Shown piece by piece: positions 1 to 9,210 of a DNA stretch of 64,000 nt (its first letter is position 1; each line of letters opens with the position of its first letter). The notes under the pieces are model-generated. The model did not search any database and was not told where the DNA came from. It saw only the letters and a list, made by a program, of their open reading frames with translations. The stretch is from the NCBI GenBank assembly GCA_035536455.1, contig DATLOC010000010.1, positions 67,239-131,238 of the forward strand, given 5' to 3'. Made by a program: the position numbers and the translations under genes. Origin of the DNA: DASUNQ01 sp035536455 (GTDB lineage: Bacteria > Acidobacteriota > Thermoanaerobaculia > Multivoradales > UBA5704).

Positions 1-194
1 CGCCGCGACCAGACGCCGCTTCCGAGGTGACGTAGCGGCTCGGGCTTGCCGATACCCTGGAAGGGATCGCGCAGGATGGCTTCGACGAGGTCGAGGACCC
101 GCAGGGCGACCTTGCGGTCGGCGCGCACCCAGTACCGCAGGTCCTCCCGGAACTCGGGTTGGAAGACGGCGTGGCGCTCGCGCCGCCGCGTCAC
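1..194 (-). CDS. YoeB/Txe-type mRNA interferase toxin, C-terminus cut by window edge
   Basis: I translated this from the sequence; it runs off the left edge after about 64 codons. It starts at a GTG only 6 nt after the antitoxin stop, which is typical toxin-antitoxin coupling. The visible protein begins MTRRRERHAVFQPEFREDL and continues with RYWVRADRK, DLVEAILRDPF and a GKPEPLRHL stretch. This matches the RelE-fold Txe/YoeB family, ribosome-dependent endoribonucleases that cleave mRNA in the A site. The catalytic C-terminal His/Tyr lies outside the window, so activity cannot be judged. The family call rests on these motifs and on the adjacent YefM-like gene. Confidence 0.75.
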   Translation of the reverse strand, partial: MTRRRERHAVFQPEFREDLRYWVRADRKVALRVLDLVEAILRDPFQGIGKPEPLRHLGSGVWSR

Positions 195-200
195 GCGCGG

Positions 201-485
201 CTAGGCCTCGTCCAGGCCCAGATCGCGACGGAGGTCGGCCACCGTCTGCGGCTCTCCCTCCCCCGCTCGCGCCCTGGCCAGCGCCGCGAGCAGGCGCTCC
301 GCGTTCTTGGGCGAGCGTAGGAGGTGCGCCGTTTCGGTCAGGCTCGCCAGCTCGTCGGCGGAGATGAGGGCGACGGCGTCGGCGCCCCGCCGCCGGATGA
401 TCACGGTCTCGCGGTCCTGTGTCACGCGGTCGAGCAGCCGAGCGAGGGCGGCGCGGGCCTGGGTGTAGGTCGTCTCGATCGCCAT
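201..485 (-). CDS. YefM/Phd-type antitoxin
   Basis: 94 aa starting MAIETTYTQARAALARLLD, the usual Phd/YefM N-terminus that binds DNA as a dimer. The middle holds VIIRRRGADAVALISADEL, the conserved core of the family. The acidic, less ordered C-terminal half would wrap the toxin. I chose the ATG at 485 because AAGGAGGAG lies 5 nt upstream; the longer upstream reading frame has no such support. It is the first gene of a two-gene operon with the YoeB-type toxin. A sigma70-like promoter and a TGTACA operator lie just upstream, so autorepression by antitoxin and toxin-antitoxin complex is expected. Confidence 0.9.
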   Translation of the reverse strand: MAIETTYTQARAALARLLDRVTQDRETVIIRRRGADAVALISADELASLTETAHLLRSPKNAERLLAALARARAGEGEPQTVADLRRDLGLDEA

Positions 486-498
486 CTCGGCTCCTCCT

Positions 499-538
499 TG
501 TACAGGAAGACTGTACGGAACGGGGAAGCGACGGTCAA
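499..538 (-). promoter_or_regulatory. Antitoxin promoter with twin TGTAC operator
   Basis: On the minus strand TTGACC (538-533) and TACAGT (515-510) are separated by 17 bp, a good sigma70-type promoter reading into the antitoxin. Two cores, TGTACA (499-504) and TGTACG (512-517), lie 13 bp apart centre to centre and cover the -10 box and start site. The E. coli yefM-yoeB operator is known to be built from TGTACA cores at similar spacing, so repression by the encoded complex is inferred. Confidence 0.65.
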
Positions 539-579
539 GGAGTGCTGTCCTCGCCACTCCGTTTTCCGTCATTCTCTGC

Positions 580-2451
580 ATGATGACCACCGCCCCCTCC
601 CCCACTCTCGCCGACGCCCGGGCCACGCTCAGGCGGGTCTTCGGCTTCGACGCCTTCCGCGGCGCGCAGGAGGCGGTGGTGGGTTCCCTCCTCGCCAGCG
701 AGGACGCGTTCGTCGTCTGGCCGACGGGGGGCGGGAAGTCGCTCTGCTTCCAACTCCCCGCCATCCTGCGGCCGGGGACCGGGGTGGTCGTCTCGCCGCT
801 CGTGGCGCTGATGCAGGACCAGGTGGCGGCGCTGCGGCAGCTCGGCGTGGCGGCGGCGGCGGCGCACTCGGGGCTGCCGCCGGGCGAGCTCGCCGCCGTC
901 GAGCGCCGCTTCGCCGCGGGCGAGCTCGACCTCCTCTACGTCGCCCCCGAGCGACTTCTCACCGACCGCTTCCTCACCCTCCTCGACCAGACGCCGCTCG
1001 CCCTCCTCGCGATCGACGAGGCGCACTGCGTCTCGCAGTGGGGGCACGACTTCCGGCCGGAGTACCTGGGTCTCGGCGTCCTCGGCCGCCGCTTCCCGGG
1101 CGTGCCGCGGCTCGCCCTCACCGCCACCGCCGACCCGACGACGCGCCGCGAGATCGTCGAGCGGCTGGACCTGCCGCGGGCGCGGCTCTTCCTCGCCAGC
1201 TTCGACCGCCCCAACGTGCGCTACCGCGTCGTCGACAAGCGCGAGGATCCGGCGCGCCAGCTCCTCACCTTCCTGCGCGAGGAGCACGCCGGCGACTGCG
1301 GCATCGTCTACCGCCTGTCGCGCGCCAAGGTCGAGGCGACGGCGGCGTTCCTCGCCGAGCAGGGCGTGGCCGCGCTTCCCTACCACGCCGGCCTGAGTCC
1401 CGCCGAGCGCGCGGCGACGCTCGGCCGCTTCCGCGCCGGCGAGGGGCTGGTGGTCGTCGCCACCGTCGCCTTCGGCCTCGGCATCGACCGCCCCGACGTC
1501 CGCTTCGTCGCCCACCTCGACGTGCCGAGCAGCCTCGAGGCCTACCACCAGGAGACCGGGCGCGCCGGCCGCGACGGCGAGCCGGCCGACGCCTGGATGA
1601 CCTACGGCCTCGGCGACGTGCTGGCGATGCGCCGGCGGATCGACGCCGGCGAGGCCGAGGAGACGCGCAAGCAGGTCGAGCGGCGCAAGCTCGACTCGCT
1701 CCTCGGCTACTGCGAGACGACGGAGTGCCGGCGGCGCGCTCTCCTGCGCTACTTCGGCGAGGAGCCGCCCGGACCGTGCGGCAACTGCGACACCTGCCTC
1801 GAGCCGATCGCCACCTGGGACGCCACGGTGCCGGCGCAGAAGGCGCTCTCGGCGGTCTACCGCACCGGCCAGCGCTTCGGGATGATGCACGTCATCGACG
1901 TGCTGCGCGGCGAGCGCACCGAGAAGGTGCTGCGCCACGGCCACGAGCGCCTCCCCACCTTCGGCGTCGGCGCCGACCTCGAGCCCAAGGCCTGGCGGAC
2001 GCTGCTGCGCCAGCTCCTGGTGCGCGGCCTGCTCGCGGCCGAGGTCGAGGGCCTGCAGACCCTGCGTCTCGAGCCCGACGCCTGGCCGGTGCTGCGCGGC
2101 GAGAAGAGCCTCCTGCTGCGCGAGGAGCGGAAGCCGTCGGCGCGCAGCCGCCGGCGCGGCGAGCGGAGCGCCGCCGGCGCGGCGCCGGGCCTTTTCGCGG
2201 CCGCGCCCCTCGATCCCGCCGCCGAGCGGCTGTTCGAGGCGCTGCGCGCCCTGCGCCGCGACCTCGCGCTGGCGCAGGGCGTGCCTGCCTACGTCGTCTT
2301 CCACGACGCCACCCTCCGCGCTGTCGCCGCGCGCGCGCCGCGGACCCTCGCCGAGCTCGGCCAGGTCTCCGGCATCGGCGAGGCGAAGCTCGCCCGCTAC
2401 GGCGAGGCGGTGCTTTCGAAAGTGCGCGAGGTGCTCGTCGGGCCCGATTGA
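580..2451 (+). CDS. recQ: ATP-dependent DNA helicase RecQ
   Basis: 623 aa, close to the usual length of about 610. Superfamily-2 3'-5' DNA helicase acting in recombination and fork repair. Visible motifs in order: Q-like FGFDAFRGAQ (about 21-30), Walker A WPTGGGKS (47-54), DEAH followed by CVSQWGHDFRPEY (from 146), LTATAD, and motif VI with GRAGRDG. A zinc-binding stretch has four cysteines (CETTEC...CGNCDTC). The C-terminal 70 residues fit an HRDC domain. Start: ATG at 580, immediately followed by a second ATG at 583; neither has a strong Shine-Dalgarno. It is divergent from the toxin-antitoxin operon and followed after 59 bp by the kinase gene. Confidence 0.95.
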   Translation: MMTTAPSPTLADARATLRRVFGFDAFRGAQEAVVGSLLASEDAFVVWPTGGGKSLCFQLPAILRPGTGVVVSPLVALMQDQVAALRQLGVAAAAAHSGLPPGELAAVERRFAAGELDLLYVAPERLLTDRFLTLLDQTPLALLAIDEAHCVSQWGHDFRPEYLGLGVLGRRFPGVPRLALTATADPTTRREIVERLDLPRARLFLASFDRPNVRYRVVDKREDPARQLLTFLREEHAGDCGIVYRLSRAKVEATAAFLAEQGVAALPYHAGLSPAERAATLGRFRAGEGLVVVATVAFGLGIDRPDVRFVAHLDVPSSLEAYHQETGRAGRDGEPADAWMTYGLGDVLAMRRRIDAGEAEETRKQVERRKLDSLLGYCETTECRRRALLRYFGEEPPGPCGNCDTCLEPIATWDATVPAQKALSAVYRTGQRFGMMHVIDVLRGERTEKVLRHGHERLPTFGVGADLEPKAWRTLLRQLLVRGLLAAEVEGLQTLRLEPDAWPVLRGEKSLLLREERKPSARSRRRGERSAAGAAPGLFAAAPLDPAAERLFEALRALRRDLALAQGVPAYVVFHDATLRAVAARAPRTLAELGQVSGIGEAKLARYGEAVLSKVREVLVGPD

Positions 2452-2510
2452 ATTCCCCCGGCGGCCTCGCTAGTCTCCAGCATCGCTCCAACGAGACAGA
2501 CCACCGGCTG

Positions 2511-5510
2511 ATGCCGGAGCCCCAGCCGCCGCTCGCCGGCGCCACTCTCGCCCACTATCGCCTCGCGAACCGGCTCGGCGCCGGCGGCATGGGCGAGGTC
2601 TATGCCGCCGAGGACACCAAGCTCGGGCGCCGCATCGCACTGAAGATCCTGCAGCCCGACTTCGCCGGCGACCCGCTGCGGCTCGAGCGGTTCCGCCGCG
2701 AGGCCCGGGCCGTGGCCGCCCTCAACCACCCCAACATCATTACGATCCATTCGGTCGAGGAGGACCGCGGGATCCACTTTCTCACCATGGAGTTGGTGGA
2801 AGGGGAGACGCTGCGGCAGCGGCTGCGCCGGGGCGGTCTGTCGCTCGCCGAGCTCTTGGAGCTGGCGGTGCCGCTCGCCGACGCGGTCGGGGCGGCGCAC
2901 GAGCGCGGCATCACCCATCGCGATCTCAAGCCGGAGAACGTGATGGTGACCCGGGACGGCCGGGTCAAGGTGCTCGACTTCGGCCTCGCCCAGCTGCGCG
3001 AGCGCGCGGTCGCGGTCGACAGCCAGGCCGTGACCTACCTCACCGAGGCGGGAACGGTGATGGGGACCGCCGCCTACCTCTCACCCGAGCAGGCGATGGG
3101 GCGGGAGGTGGACGCCCGCTCCGACATCTTTTCGCTCGGCATCGTGCTCTTCGAGATGGCGTCCGGCAGGCACCCGTTCGCCGGGGCTTCCGCGGCGGAG
3201 ATCATCTCGGCGATCCTGCGGGACAAGCCGGCGCCGGTGACCGAGCGCAACGCCGCGCTCCCCGACCACCTCGGCCGGATCGTCGGCCGCTGCCTCGAGA
3301 AGAATCCCGAGCACCGCTATCAGAGCGCCAAGGATCTTCGCAACGATCTGCGGGATCTGGGACGCGAGCTGGACGCGACGGAGCGCCTCGGCAACCGAGC
3401 TGCGGCGGCCGCGCCGGTGCGACGCCCCCGCTGGCTGCTGCCCGTCCTGCCGGCGCTTTTGGCCCTTGTGCTAGGCACGGGTTGGTGGCTGTTGAGCCAT
3501 CGTCCGGAGAGCGCCCGCACGCCGCCCGCCGGGCCGGCGGACGCGCCGGACCGCGCCGCCATCGCGGTGCTCCACTTCCAGAACCTCACCGGGGACCCGA
3601 AGCTCGACTGGCTCCGCACGGGTCTCACCGAGATGCTGGTCACCGACCTCTCGCAATCCCCCGGCCTGGAGGTCCTGAGCACCGGGCGCCTCTATCAGAT
3701 CCTCAAGAAGCACGACGCCCTCGATCGGGCGCCGCTGTCCTTCGAGGCCATGCGGGCGGTGGCCGAGGAGGCCGCCGTGCAGGCGATGGTGAGGGGCAGC
3801 TTCGCCCGGGTCGGCGAGCGCTATCGCCTTGCGGTCACGGTCGAGGAGCCGACGGACGGCAGGATCGTCGCCTCCGAGCGCGTCGAAGGACGCGGCCCTG
3901 AGACCCTTTTCACCCTGGTGGACCAGCTCTCGGCGGCGATCCGACGCACCTTCGAGATCCGCGCCCGGCCCGAGCTGCCGGAGACGGTGGCGGCGGTGAC
4001 CACCTCCTCGGTCGAGGCTTGGCGCAACTACTCGGAGGCGAACCGGCTGGCCTTCGAGTCGAAACCGAGGGAGGCGATCGGCCTGCTCGAGCAGGCAGTC
4101 GCGATCGACCCGACCTTCGCTCTCGCCTACGCCAGCCTGGGGCGCCTGTACGAGAACCTCGGTAACACTCCTACCGCCCGGCACCACACGCGGCGCGCCA
4201 TCGCACATGCCGAGCGGCTCCCGCTCGATCAGCGCAGCGAGATCGAGGGCTTCTACTACGCCGGCCGCTGGGCGACCAAGGACCGCGCCATCGCCGCCTT
4301 CCGGCAGGCCCTGAGGCTCTACCCCAAGCGCGAGTCGCTGCGCAACAACCTGGCCAATCTCTACGCCGAGCGGGAGCTGTACCAGCGCGCCCTCGACGAG
4401 TATCGGCAGCTCATCGAGCAGCGCACGAGCTACCCCGGCACCTACACCGCCGCGGCCAACGCCTATGCCGCGCTCGACCGGTTCGATGAAGGGTACCGGC
4501 TGCTGTCGGGGTTCGCCGGCCGCGCCCCCGACAACTGGTTCGTCCAGCTCGGGCTGGGCTGGCACCTGACCGAGTGGGGCAAGCTCGACCGGGCGGCGGC
4601 GGCATTCGATCGGGCCGCGGAGCTGCGACCGGGCGAGCTGTTCGTCGCCTACGGCCGCTGGCGGCTGGCCGTCCTGCGCGAGGACTGGCCGGCGGCGGCC
4701 CGCCACGCGTCGGTGATGGCAGCCGCCGACGACCCGTTCGGCCGCTGGCGGGGAGCGGCGTCGGAGGCGCGCAATCTCTTGTACCAGGGTCGATCCGACG
4801 CGGCACTCGCGCGGCTGGACGGCGTCGTCGCAGCCTACGGGAAACCGGACGCCTTGAGCGCGCTCGGGCGCTGCTGGAAGGCGGAGCTGCTGCTGCAGAG
4901 GGGCGAGCCCGAGCAGGCGCTGGCGGAGGCGGAGCTGGCTCGGCGGGAGGGCCGCGACGAATGGCCGGAGCTGCGGGGGATCTTCTTCGCCGCCCAGGCC
5001 CAGCAGGCCCTCAGCCGGCCGGTCGAGGCGCGCAGCCTGCAGCAGCTGCTGGCGGAGCGGAACGCCGCCAACCCGAACCCTGTCGAGGAGCGCCAGCTCC
5101 ACCTCCTCGCCGGCCTCCTCGCGCTGGCGCGCGGCGAGGCGGCGACCGCCGTTGAGGCCCTCAACCGGGCCGCTGCCCTCCTGCCGCCCAAAGGCGTCGA
5201 GGTGCACTGGCACGTCTACCCCGACCACGTCCCGATCTGGACCGCGCTGGGCGAGGCCGAGCGCGCCGCCGGGCGGCCCGAGCGGGCGCTCGCGTGGTTC
5301 CAGCGGGCGGCCGCCAGCGGGTCGGAGCACCTCGAGCAGCCCGTGCCTTACGTGCGCAGCTTCTACTTCCTCGGCCGCATCCGCGAGCAACGGGGCGAGA
5401 CCGAGGAGGCTCGGCGCAGCTTCGCGCGCTTCCGCGCCTTCTGGGCTGCCGGCGACCTCGACCGCGACCGGATGGCAGCGCTGCCGGCGGCTGTGCGCCC
5501 CTCTCCCTAG
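2511..5510 (+). CDS. Membrane Ser/Thr protein kinase with TolB-like and TPR sensor region
   Basis: 999 aa. The N-terminal Hanks-type kinase domain (about 14-290) has a glycine loop GAGGMGEVY, ATP-binding Lys45 (IALKIL), catalytic HRDLKPEN with Asp138, and DFGLAQ; it looks active. One transmembrane helix follows (about 307-327). The outer part begins with a TolB-N-like segment (AIAVLHFQNLTGDP) and continues as many TPR units to the C-terminus. This Pkn-TolB-TPR architecture is common in Acidobacteriota. The kinase is presumably cytoplasmic and the TPR region periplasmic, sensing a protein or peptide. Start at ATG 2511 gives MPEPQPPLAGATLAHYRLAN directly before the kinase fold. Its stop overlaps the stop of the convergent small gene. 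Confidence 0.92.
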   Translation: MPEPQPPLAGATLAHYRLANRLGAGGMGEVYAAEDTKLGRRIALKILQPDFAGDPLRLERFRREARAVAALNHPNIITIHSVEEDRGIHFLTMELVEGETLRQRLRRGGLSLAELLELAVPLADAVGAAHERGITHRDLKPENVMVTRDGRVKVLDFGLAQLRERAVAVDSQAVTYLTEAGTVMGTAAYLSPEQAMGREVDARSDIFSLGIVLFEMASGRHPFAGASAAEIISAILRDKPAPVTERNAALPDHLGRIVGRCLEKNPEHRYQSAKDLRNDLRDLGRELDATERLGNRAAAAAPVRRPRWLLPVLPALLALVLGTGWWLLSHRPESARTPPAGPADAPDRAAIAVLHFQNLTGDPKLDWLRTGLTEMLVTDLSQSPGLEVLSTGRLYQILKKHDALDRAPLSFEAMRAVAEEAAVQAMVRGSFARVGERYRLAVTVEEPTDGRIVASERVEGRGPETLFTLVDQLSAAIRRTFEIRARPELPETVAAVTTSSVEAWRNYSEANRLAFESKPREAIGLLEQAVAIDPTFALAYASLGRLYENLGNTPTARHHTRRAIAHAERLPLDQRSEIEGFYYAGRWATKDRAIAAFRQALRLYPKRESLRNNLANLYAERELYQRALDEYRQLIEQRTSYPGTYTAAANAYAALDRFDEGYRLLSGFAGRAPDNWFVQLGLGWHLTEWGKLDRAAAAFDRAAELRPGELFVAYGRWRLAVLREDWPAAARHASVMAAADDPFGRWRGAASEARNLLYQGRSDAALARLDGVVAAYGKPDALSALGRCWKAELLLQRGEPEQALAEAELARREGRDEWPELRGIFFAAQAQQALSRPVEARSLQQLLAERNAANPNPVEERQLHLLAGLLALARGEAATAVEALNRAAALLPPKGVEVHWHVYPDHVPIWTALGEAERAAGRPERALAWFQRAAASGSEHLEQPVPYVRSFYFLGRIREQRGETEEARRSFARFRAFWAAGDLDRDRMAALPAAVRPSP

Positions 5511-5728
5511 CCGCCCGGCGGCTGCACGTCCGGAATCGGTCGCTCCGTGCCCTCACCGAGCAGGTCGACGATCGCCCGGAAGTTACCCGCGCGCACGGCG
5601 CTCTTCTCGTCCTCGGAGAGGCCGGCCGCGGACGTGGCGGCTTCCGGGTCGGCCTTGTAGGCCTTCAGCACCGCCGGGTTCGTTGCGAGATCGGCGATGA
5701 ATCGGCCGAGGCGGTTTTGGTCGCTCAT
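5507..5728 (-). CDS. Small LigA-like helical protein, possible peptide precursor
   Basis: 73 aa starting MSDQNRLGRFIADLATNPAV, with a conserved-looking DPEAATSAAGLSEDEK segment. The pattern (FIADLATNP, then KADPEAA, then AGLSEDEKSAV) resembles the small all-helical LigA fold of extradiol dioxygenases, often found as stand-alone small proteins. No dioxygenase catalytic subunit is near. The end is PIPDVQPPGG, a proline-rich tail closing in Gly-Gly, which could be a processing or modification tail; that is speculation. A strong Shine-Dalgarno (GAGGAGGG) precedes the ATG. It converges on the kinase gene, sharing a CTAG double stop. Confidence 0.7.
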   Translation of the reverse strand: MSDQNRLGRFIADLATNPAVLKAYKADPEAATSAAGLSEDEKSAVRAGNFRAIVDLLGEGTERPIPDVQPPGG

Positions 5729-5739
5729 GCTCCCTCCTC

Positions 5740-5788
5740 GGGGCCGAAGGCCCCGTTCACCCGATGGAACGCCGTGTTCAGTCGATGG
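5740..5788 (-). promoter_or_regulatory. Leader hairpin and 21-bp spaced direct repeat upstream of the small LigA-like gene
   Basis: GGGGCC-GAA-GGCCCC (5740-5754) forms a perfect 6-bp stem just 5' of the Shine-Dalgarno of the small gene, which is read on the minus strand. Next to it GTTCACCCGATGG (5755-5767) and GTTCAGTCGATGG (5776-5788) match at 11 of 13 positions and are spaced 21 bp, two helical turns. This looks like a translational hairpin plus a tandem protein-binding site; function is inferred. Confidence 0.35.
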
Positions 5789-5938
5789 CGGCCAAGCTAT
5801 GCCGCCTTCCGCGTCGTGTCAATGCGAGTAGCGGAGCGGGCCTAGCCTCGGCGACGACGCTTTCGTTCTTCATTTCGCGCGGGATAGACTGGCGGCACCC
5901 CGGTTGCGAAGAGAGCGCGGTTTCTCGCGGAGGTCAGG

Positions 5939-7885
5939 ATGTCCCCACCGGAGCGGACGATGAGCTCCGTAGGCCGCTCGCTCGTCGTCTTTTTCGCCTT
6001 CGCCAACGACCGCGACGACCGCGCGCGCTACCTGCGCAACCTGCCCGAGGAGCTGCGGCGGGTGCGCGACGCCATGGCGCCAGCGGTGGAGGCCGAGCTC
6101 TGCGAGGTGGTCGAGCGGGCCAACGCCACCATCGACGAGGTGCTGGACGTCTTCCAGGACCCGATCTACCGCGACCGCGTCGCCCTCTTCCACTTCGGCG
6201 GTCACGCCGGCGGCGCCGAGTTGCTGCTCGAGTCGCCGGCCGGCGCGGCGACCGTGGCCCACGCGGGAGGGCTGGCGCGCTTCCTCGGCGAGCAGCGCGG
6301 TCTCGTGCTGGTGTTCTTGAACGGCTGCTCATCGCGCGGGCAGGTGCAGGGCCTCCTCGACGCCGGGGTGCCGGCGGTCACCTCGCAGGCCATCGACGAT
6401 GCAGTGGCGACCGAGTTCGCCGCCCGCTTCTACCAGGCCCTCGCTGGCGGCGCCCCGCTCCGCGCCGCCTATGCCGAGGCGCAGGGCGCGGTGCAGACCC
6501 GGCGCGGCGGCTTGGCGCGCGAAACCTATCGCTCCTTCGTGCCCGAGGCGATGGCGGAAGAGCGCTGGCCGTGGGACCTCCACGTCGCCCCGGGCGCCGA
6601 GGAGCGCGTCGCGCGCTGGAGCCTGCCGCTCGCCGCCCGCGATCCTCTCTTCGGGCTGCCGCCGCCGCCGGCGCTGGACCTGCCGTCCTCGCCGTTCAAG
6701 CACCTTGCCTGGTTCACCCGCGAAGATGCCGAGGTGTTCTTCGGCCGCGGGCAGGAGATCCGCGACCTCTACGAGGCGGTTACCCTGCCCGAGGCCGCCC
6801 CCATCGTGCTCCTCTTCGGCGCCACCGGGGTGGGCAAGTCGTCGCTGCTGGCGGCGGGCCTCGCGCCGCGGCTCGAAGCGACGCACGAGGTGGTCTACAC
6901 GCGCCGCGACGGCGCCGGCGGTCTCGCCGCCACGCTGGCGCGGGCGCTCGGGGCCGCGGGCGCCGGCGCTCCGGCCGACCTCGGCGCGGCGTGGCGGGCG
7001 CGGGAGACGGCGGCCGGGAAACCCCTGGTGATGATCCTCGACCAGGCCGAGGAGGCCTGGACCCGCCCGCTGGCCGACGGGCGTGAAGCCGAGGAGCTGG
7101 CGGTGGCGCTGCGCTCGATCTTCGCGGTGCGGGAGGCCCGGCCGCGCGGGCGCCTGCTGCTCGGCTTCCGCAAGGAGTGGCTGGCTGAGGTGCTGCGGCT
7201 CGTTGACGGCGAGGCGCTGCCCCGCCTGCGCGTGGAAGTCACCCACCTGGGCTGCGATGCCATCGCGGAGGCCGTCGCCGGTCCGGCAAGCAGCGAACGC
7301 CTGCGGCGGCACTACGGCCTGGAGGTCGAGCCGGAGCTGCCGGGGATCGTCGCCGATGACTTGCTGGAAGATCCGGGCGCTGCCGTCGCCCCGGCGCTGC
7401 AGATCCTGCTGACCAAGATGTGGGCCCTGGCGGCAAAGGAGAGCCCCGGCGCGCCGCGCTTCACCGTCGAGCTCTACCAGCGGCTCAAGCGCGGCGGCAT
7501 CCTGCTCGACGATTTCATCGGCGAGCAGCTCGACGGTCTGCGGCAATGGCGACGGGAGCTGGTGGACTCCGGCCTGGCCCTCGACCTGCTCGGCCACCAC
7601 ACCACGGCCGTGGGCACGGCCGAGACGCGCCAGGCCGCCGAAGTGGCGGAGCGCTACGGCGGCCGTGCCGACGTGAAGGACCTGCTCGCGCAGTGCAACG
7701 ACCGCTATCTCCTCTCCGCCACCGAAGGCGCCAGTCGCCTTGCCACGACACCTTGGCGCCCCTGGTGCGCCGACGCTTCGAGGCCTCGGACCTGCCCGGC
7801 CAGCGGGCCTCGCGCATCCTCGGGCAGCGCGTCGTCGAATGGGCGGGGGGCAAGGAGGGGGCGCCGCTCGACGAGCTGGACCTGA
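5939..7885 (+). CDS. CHAT protease-nSTAND NTPase, N-terminal part of a frameshifted gene
   Basis: The true frame is readable to about 7744; beyond that the 7885 stop belongs to a shifted frame. Residues 1-200 form a CHAT (caspase-like) domain with His89 in FHFGGHAGG and Cys130 in FLNGCSSRG, both catalytic positions present. An nSTAND P-loop NTPase follows: FFGRGQEI, Walker A GATGVGKSS (294-302), Walker B LVMILDQAEEAW (from 363). The winged-helix tail reads up to LLSATEGASRLA, where the normal continuation HDTLAPLVRRRF appears in another frame. Start at ATG 5939, with GGAGGT 4 nt upstream. STAND proteins usually sense a ligand with a C-terminal repeat domain and trigger the N-terminal effector, here a protease. 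Confidence 0.85.
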   Translation: MSPPERTMSSVGRSLVVFFAFANDRDDRARYLRNLPEELRRVRDAMAPAVEAELCEVVERANATIDEVLDVFQDPIYRDRVALFHFGGHAGGAELLLESPAGAATVAHAGGLARFLGEQRGLVLVFLNGCSSRGQVQGLLDAGVPAVTSQAIDDAVATEFAARFYQALAGGAPLRAAYAEAQGAVQTRRGGLARETYRSFVPEAMAEERWPWDLHVAPGAEERVARWSLPLAARDPLFGLPPPPALDLPSSPFKHLAWFTREDAEVFFGRGQEIRDLYEAVTLPEAAPIVLLFGATGVGKSSLLAAGLAPRLEATHEVVYTRRDGAGGLAATLARALGAAGAGAPADLGAAWRARETAAGKPLVMILDQAEEAWTRPLADGREAEELAVALRSIFAVREARPRGRLLLGFRKEWLAEVLRLVDGEALPRLRVEVTHLGCDAIAEAVAGPASSERLRRHYGLEVEPELPGIVADDLLEDPGAAVAPALQILLTKMWALAAKESPGAPRFTVELYQRLKRGGILLDDFIGEQLDGLRQWRRELVDSGLALDLLGHHTTAVGTAETRQAAEVAERYGGRADVKDLLAQCNDRYLLSATEGASRLATTPWRPWCADASRPRTCPASGPRASSGSASSNGRGARRGRRSTSWT

Positions 7886-9210
7886 CGGTCGTCGAGCAGG
7901 GGGCGGATGGCATGCGCGCCTGGACCGCCGACGAGAAGCGGCTGGTGGAAAGGAGTCGCGACCAGCGGACGCGGCGCCGGCGGCTGCGGCGCAACCTGCG
8001 GTTGGCGGCGATGTTGGCCGTCCTCGTGATCGCGACGTCCGCCGCCGCAGCCTGGTGGCAGCGGGCCAGGGCCGAGAAGGAAGCGAGGACCGCTGGGCGG
8101 GTCACCGATTTCCTGACCGGCATGTTCCAGGAGCTCGACCCGTACCGCGTGGCGCTGGACGAGAACTCCTTGCCGCACATTCTCGAGCGCAGCCGGAAGA
8201 GGATCGAGAGGGACCTCGCGGACGAACCGGAGGCGCAGGACGAGCTAAGGGCGACGATTGGTGTGGTCTACCGCAACCTGGGCTTGGTCCGTCCGGCGAG
8301 GGAGCTCCTGCAGCAGGTCGTCGCCTTCCGCCGCCGCACTCTCGGCGAGGAGCATCCGGACACGCTTGTCGCGAAGAACGACCTGGCCAATGTGTACTCC
8401 GCGGCGGCGCGCCACAAGGAAGCCGAGGAGCTGTACCGCCAGGTCCTTGCGAGCCGCCGTCGCGTGCTGGGTGAGGAGCACACGGACACGCTCAAGGCGA
8501 TGAGCAATCTGGCTAATGGGTATCGCCATCAAGCCCGCCTGAAAGAAGCGGAAGACATGAACCTGCAGGTCATCGCGCGCTTCCGCCGCGTGTCGGGCGA
8601 CCGGCATCCCGACACGCTCAAAGCGATGACCAACCTAGCCAATCTGTATGCGCTCCAGGGCCGCCTGCGAAGAGCGGAAGAGCTCCATCGCCGGGTCCTC
8701 CAGATCCGTCGGGGTCTCCTGCGCCCGGAGCACCCGGACACGCTCGCGTCGATGACCAGCCTGGCCAATGTGGTGTCGACGCGCGGGCGCCCGCGGGAGG
8801 CCGAGGAGCTGCAACGCCGAGCCTTCGCGATCTCTCGTCGGGTCCTGGGGGAGGCGCACCCGGACACGCTCATGTACCGGGAAAACCTGGCCAATGCCTA
8901 CTACGAGCAGGGTCGCCTGGACGAGGCCGAGAAGCTGTACCGCGAGGTCCTAGCGCTGCGCCGCCGCGTGCAGGGCGAGGAGCATCCGGACACGGTCGCC
9001 TCGATGAACAACCTGGCGATCTTGGCGCGGGATCGAGACCGCCCCAAGGAAGCGGCCGACCTGCTCCGCCGTGGCCTCGAGATCCATCGCCGCGTGCTGG
9101 GGCCGGAGCACCCGTCCACTCTCACCTCCATGAGCAACCTGGTCGCTGTGCACGCGATGCAGGGTCGCCTCGCAGAAGCCGAGGCCCTGCAGCGCCGGAC
9201 GGGCGCCTGA
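7745..9210 (+). pseudogene. Middle part of the CHAT-nSTAND-TPR gene (winged helix, TM, TPR array)
   Basis: Continuation of the previous gene in another frame; restoring one C in the GCCACG at 7742-7747 would join them as RLAHDTLAPLVRR, the usual nSTAND motif. The segment holds the end of the NTPase module, a single hydrophobic helix (LAAMLAVLVIATSAAAAWW) and then about seven TPR units of 41-43 residues of kinesin-light-chain/NPHP3 type. Their signature is RRVLGEEHPDTL..M.NLA..Y..QGRL.EAE.L. The frame stops at a TGA (9208-9210) in the middle of a unit. It could be a pseudogene or a product of sequence error; there is no obvious independent start. Confidence 0.7.

Noticed and set aside
535..2304. 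Long minus-strand ORF (589 aa) opposite recQ
   Set aside because: It mirrors the codon structure of recQ in GC-rich DNA, has no recognisable domain and no ribosome site.
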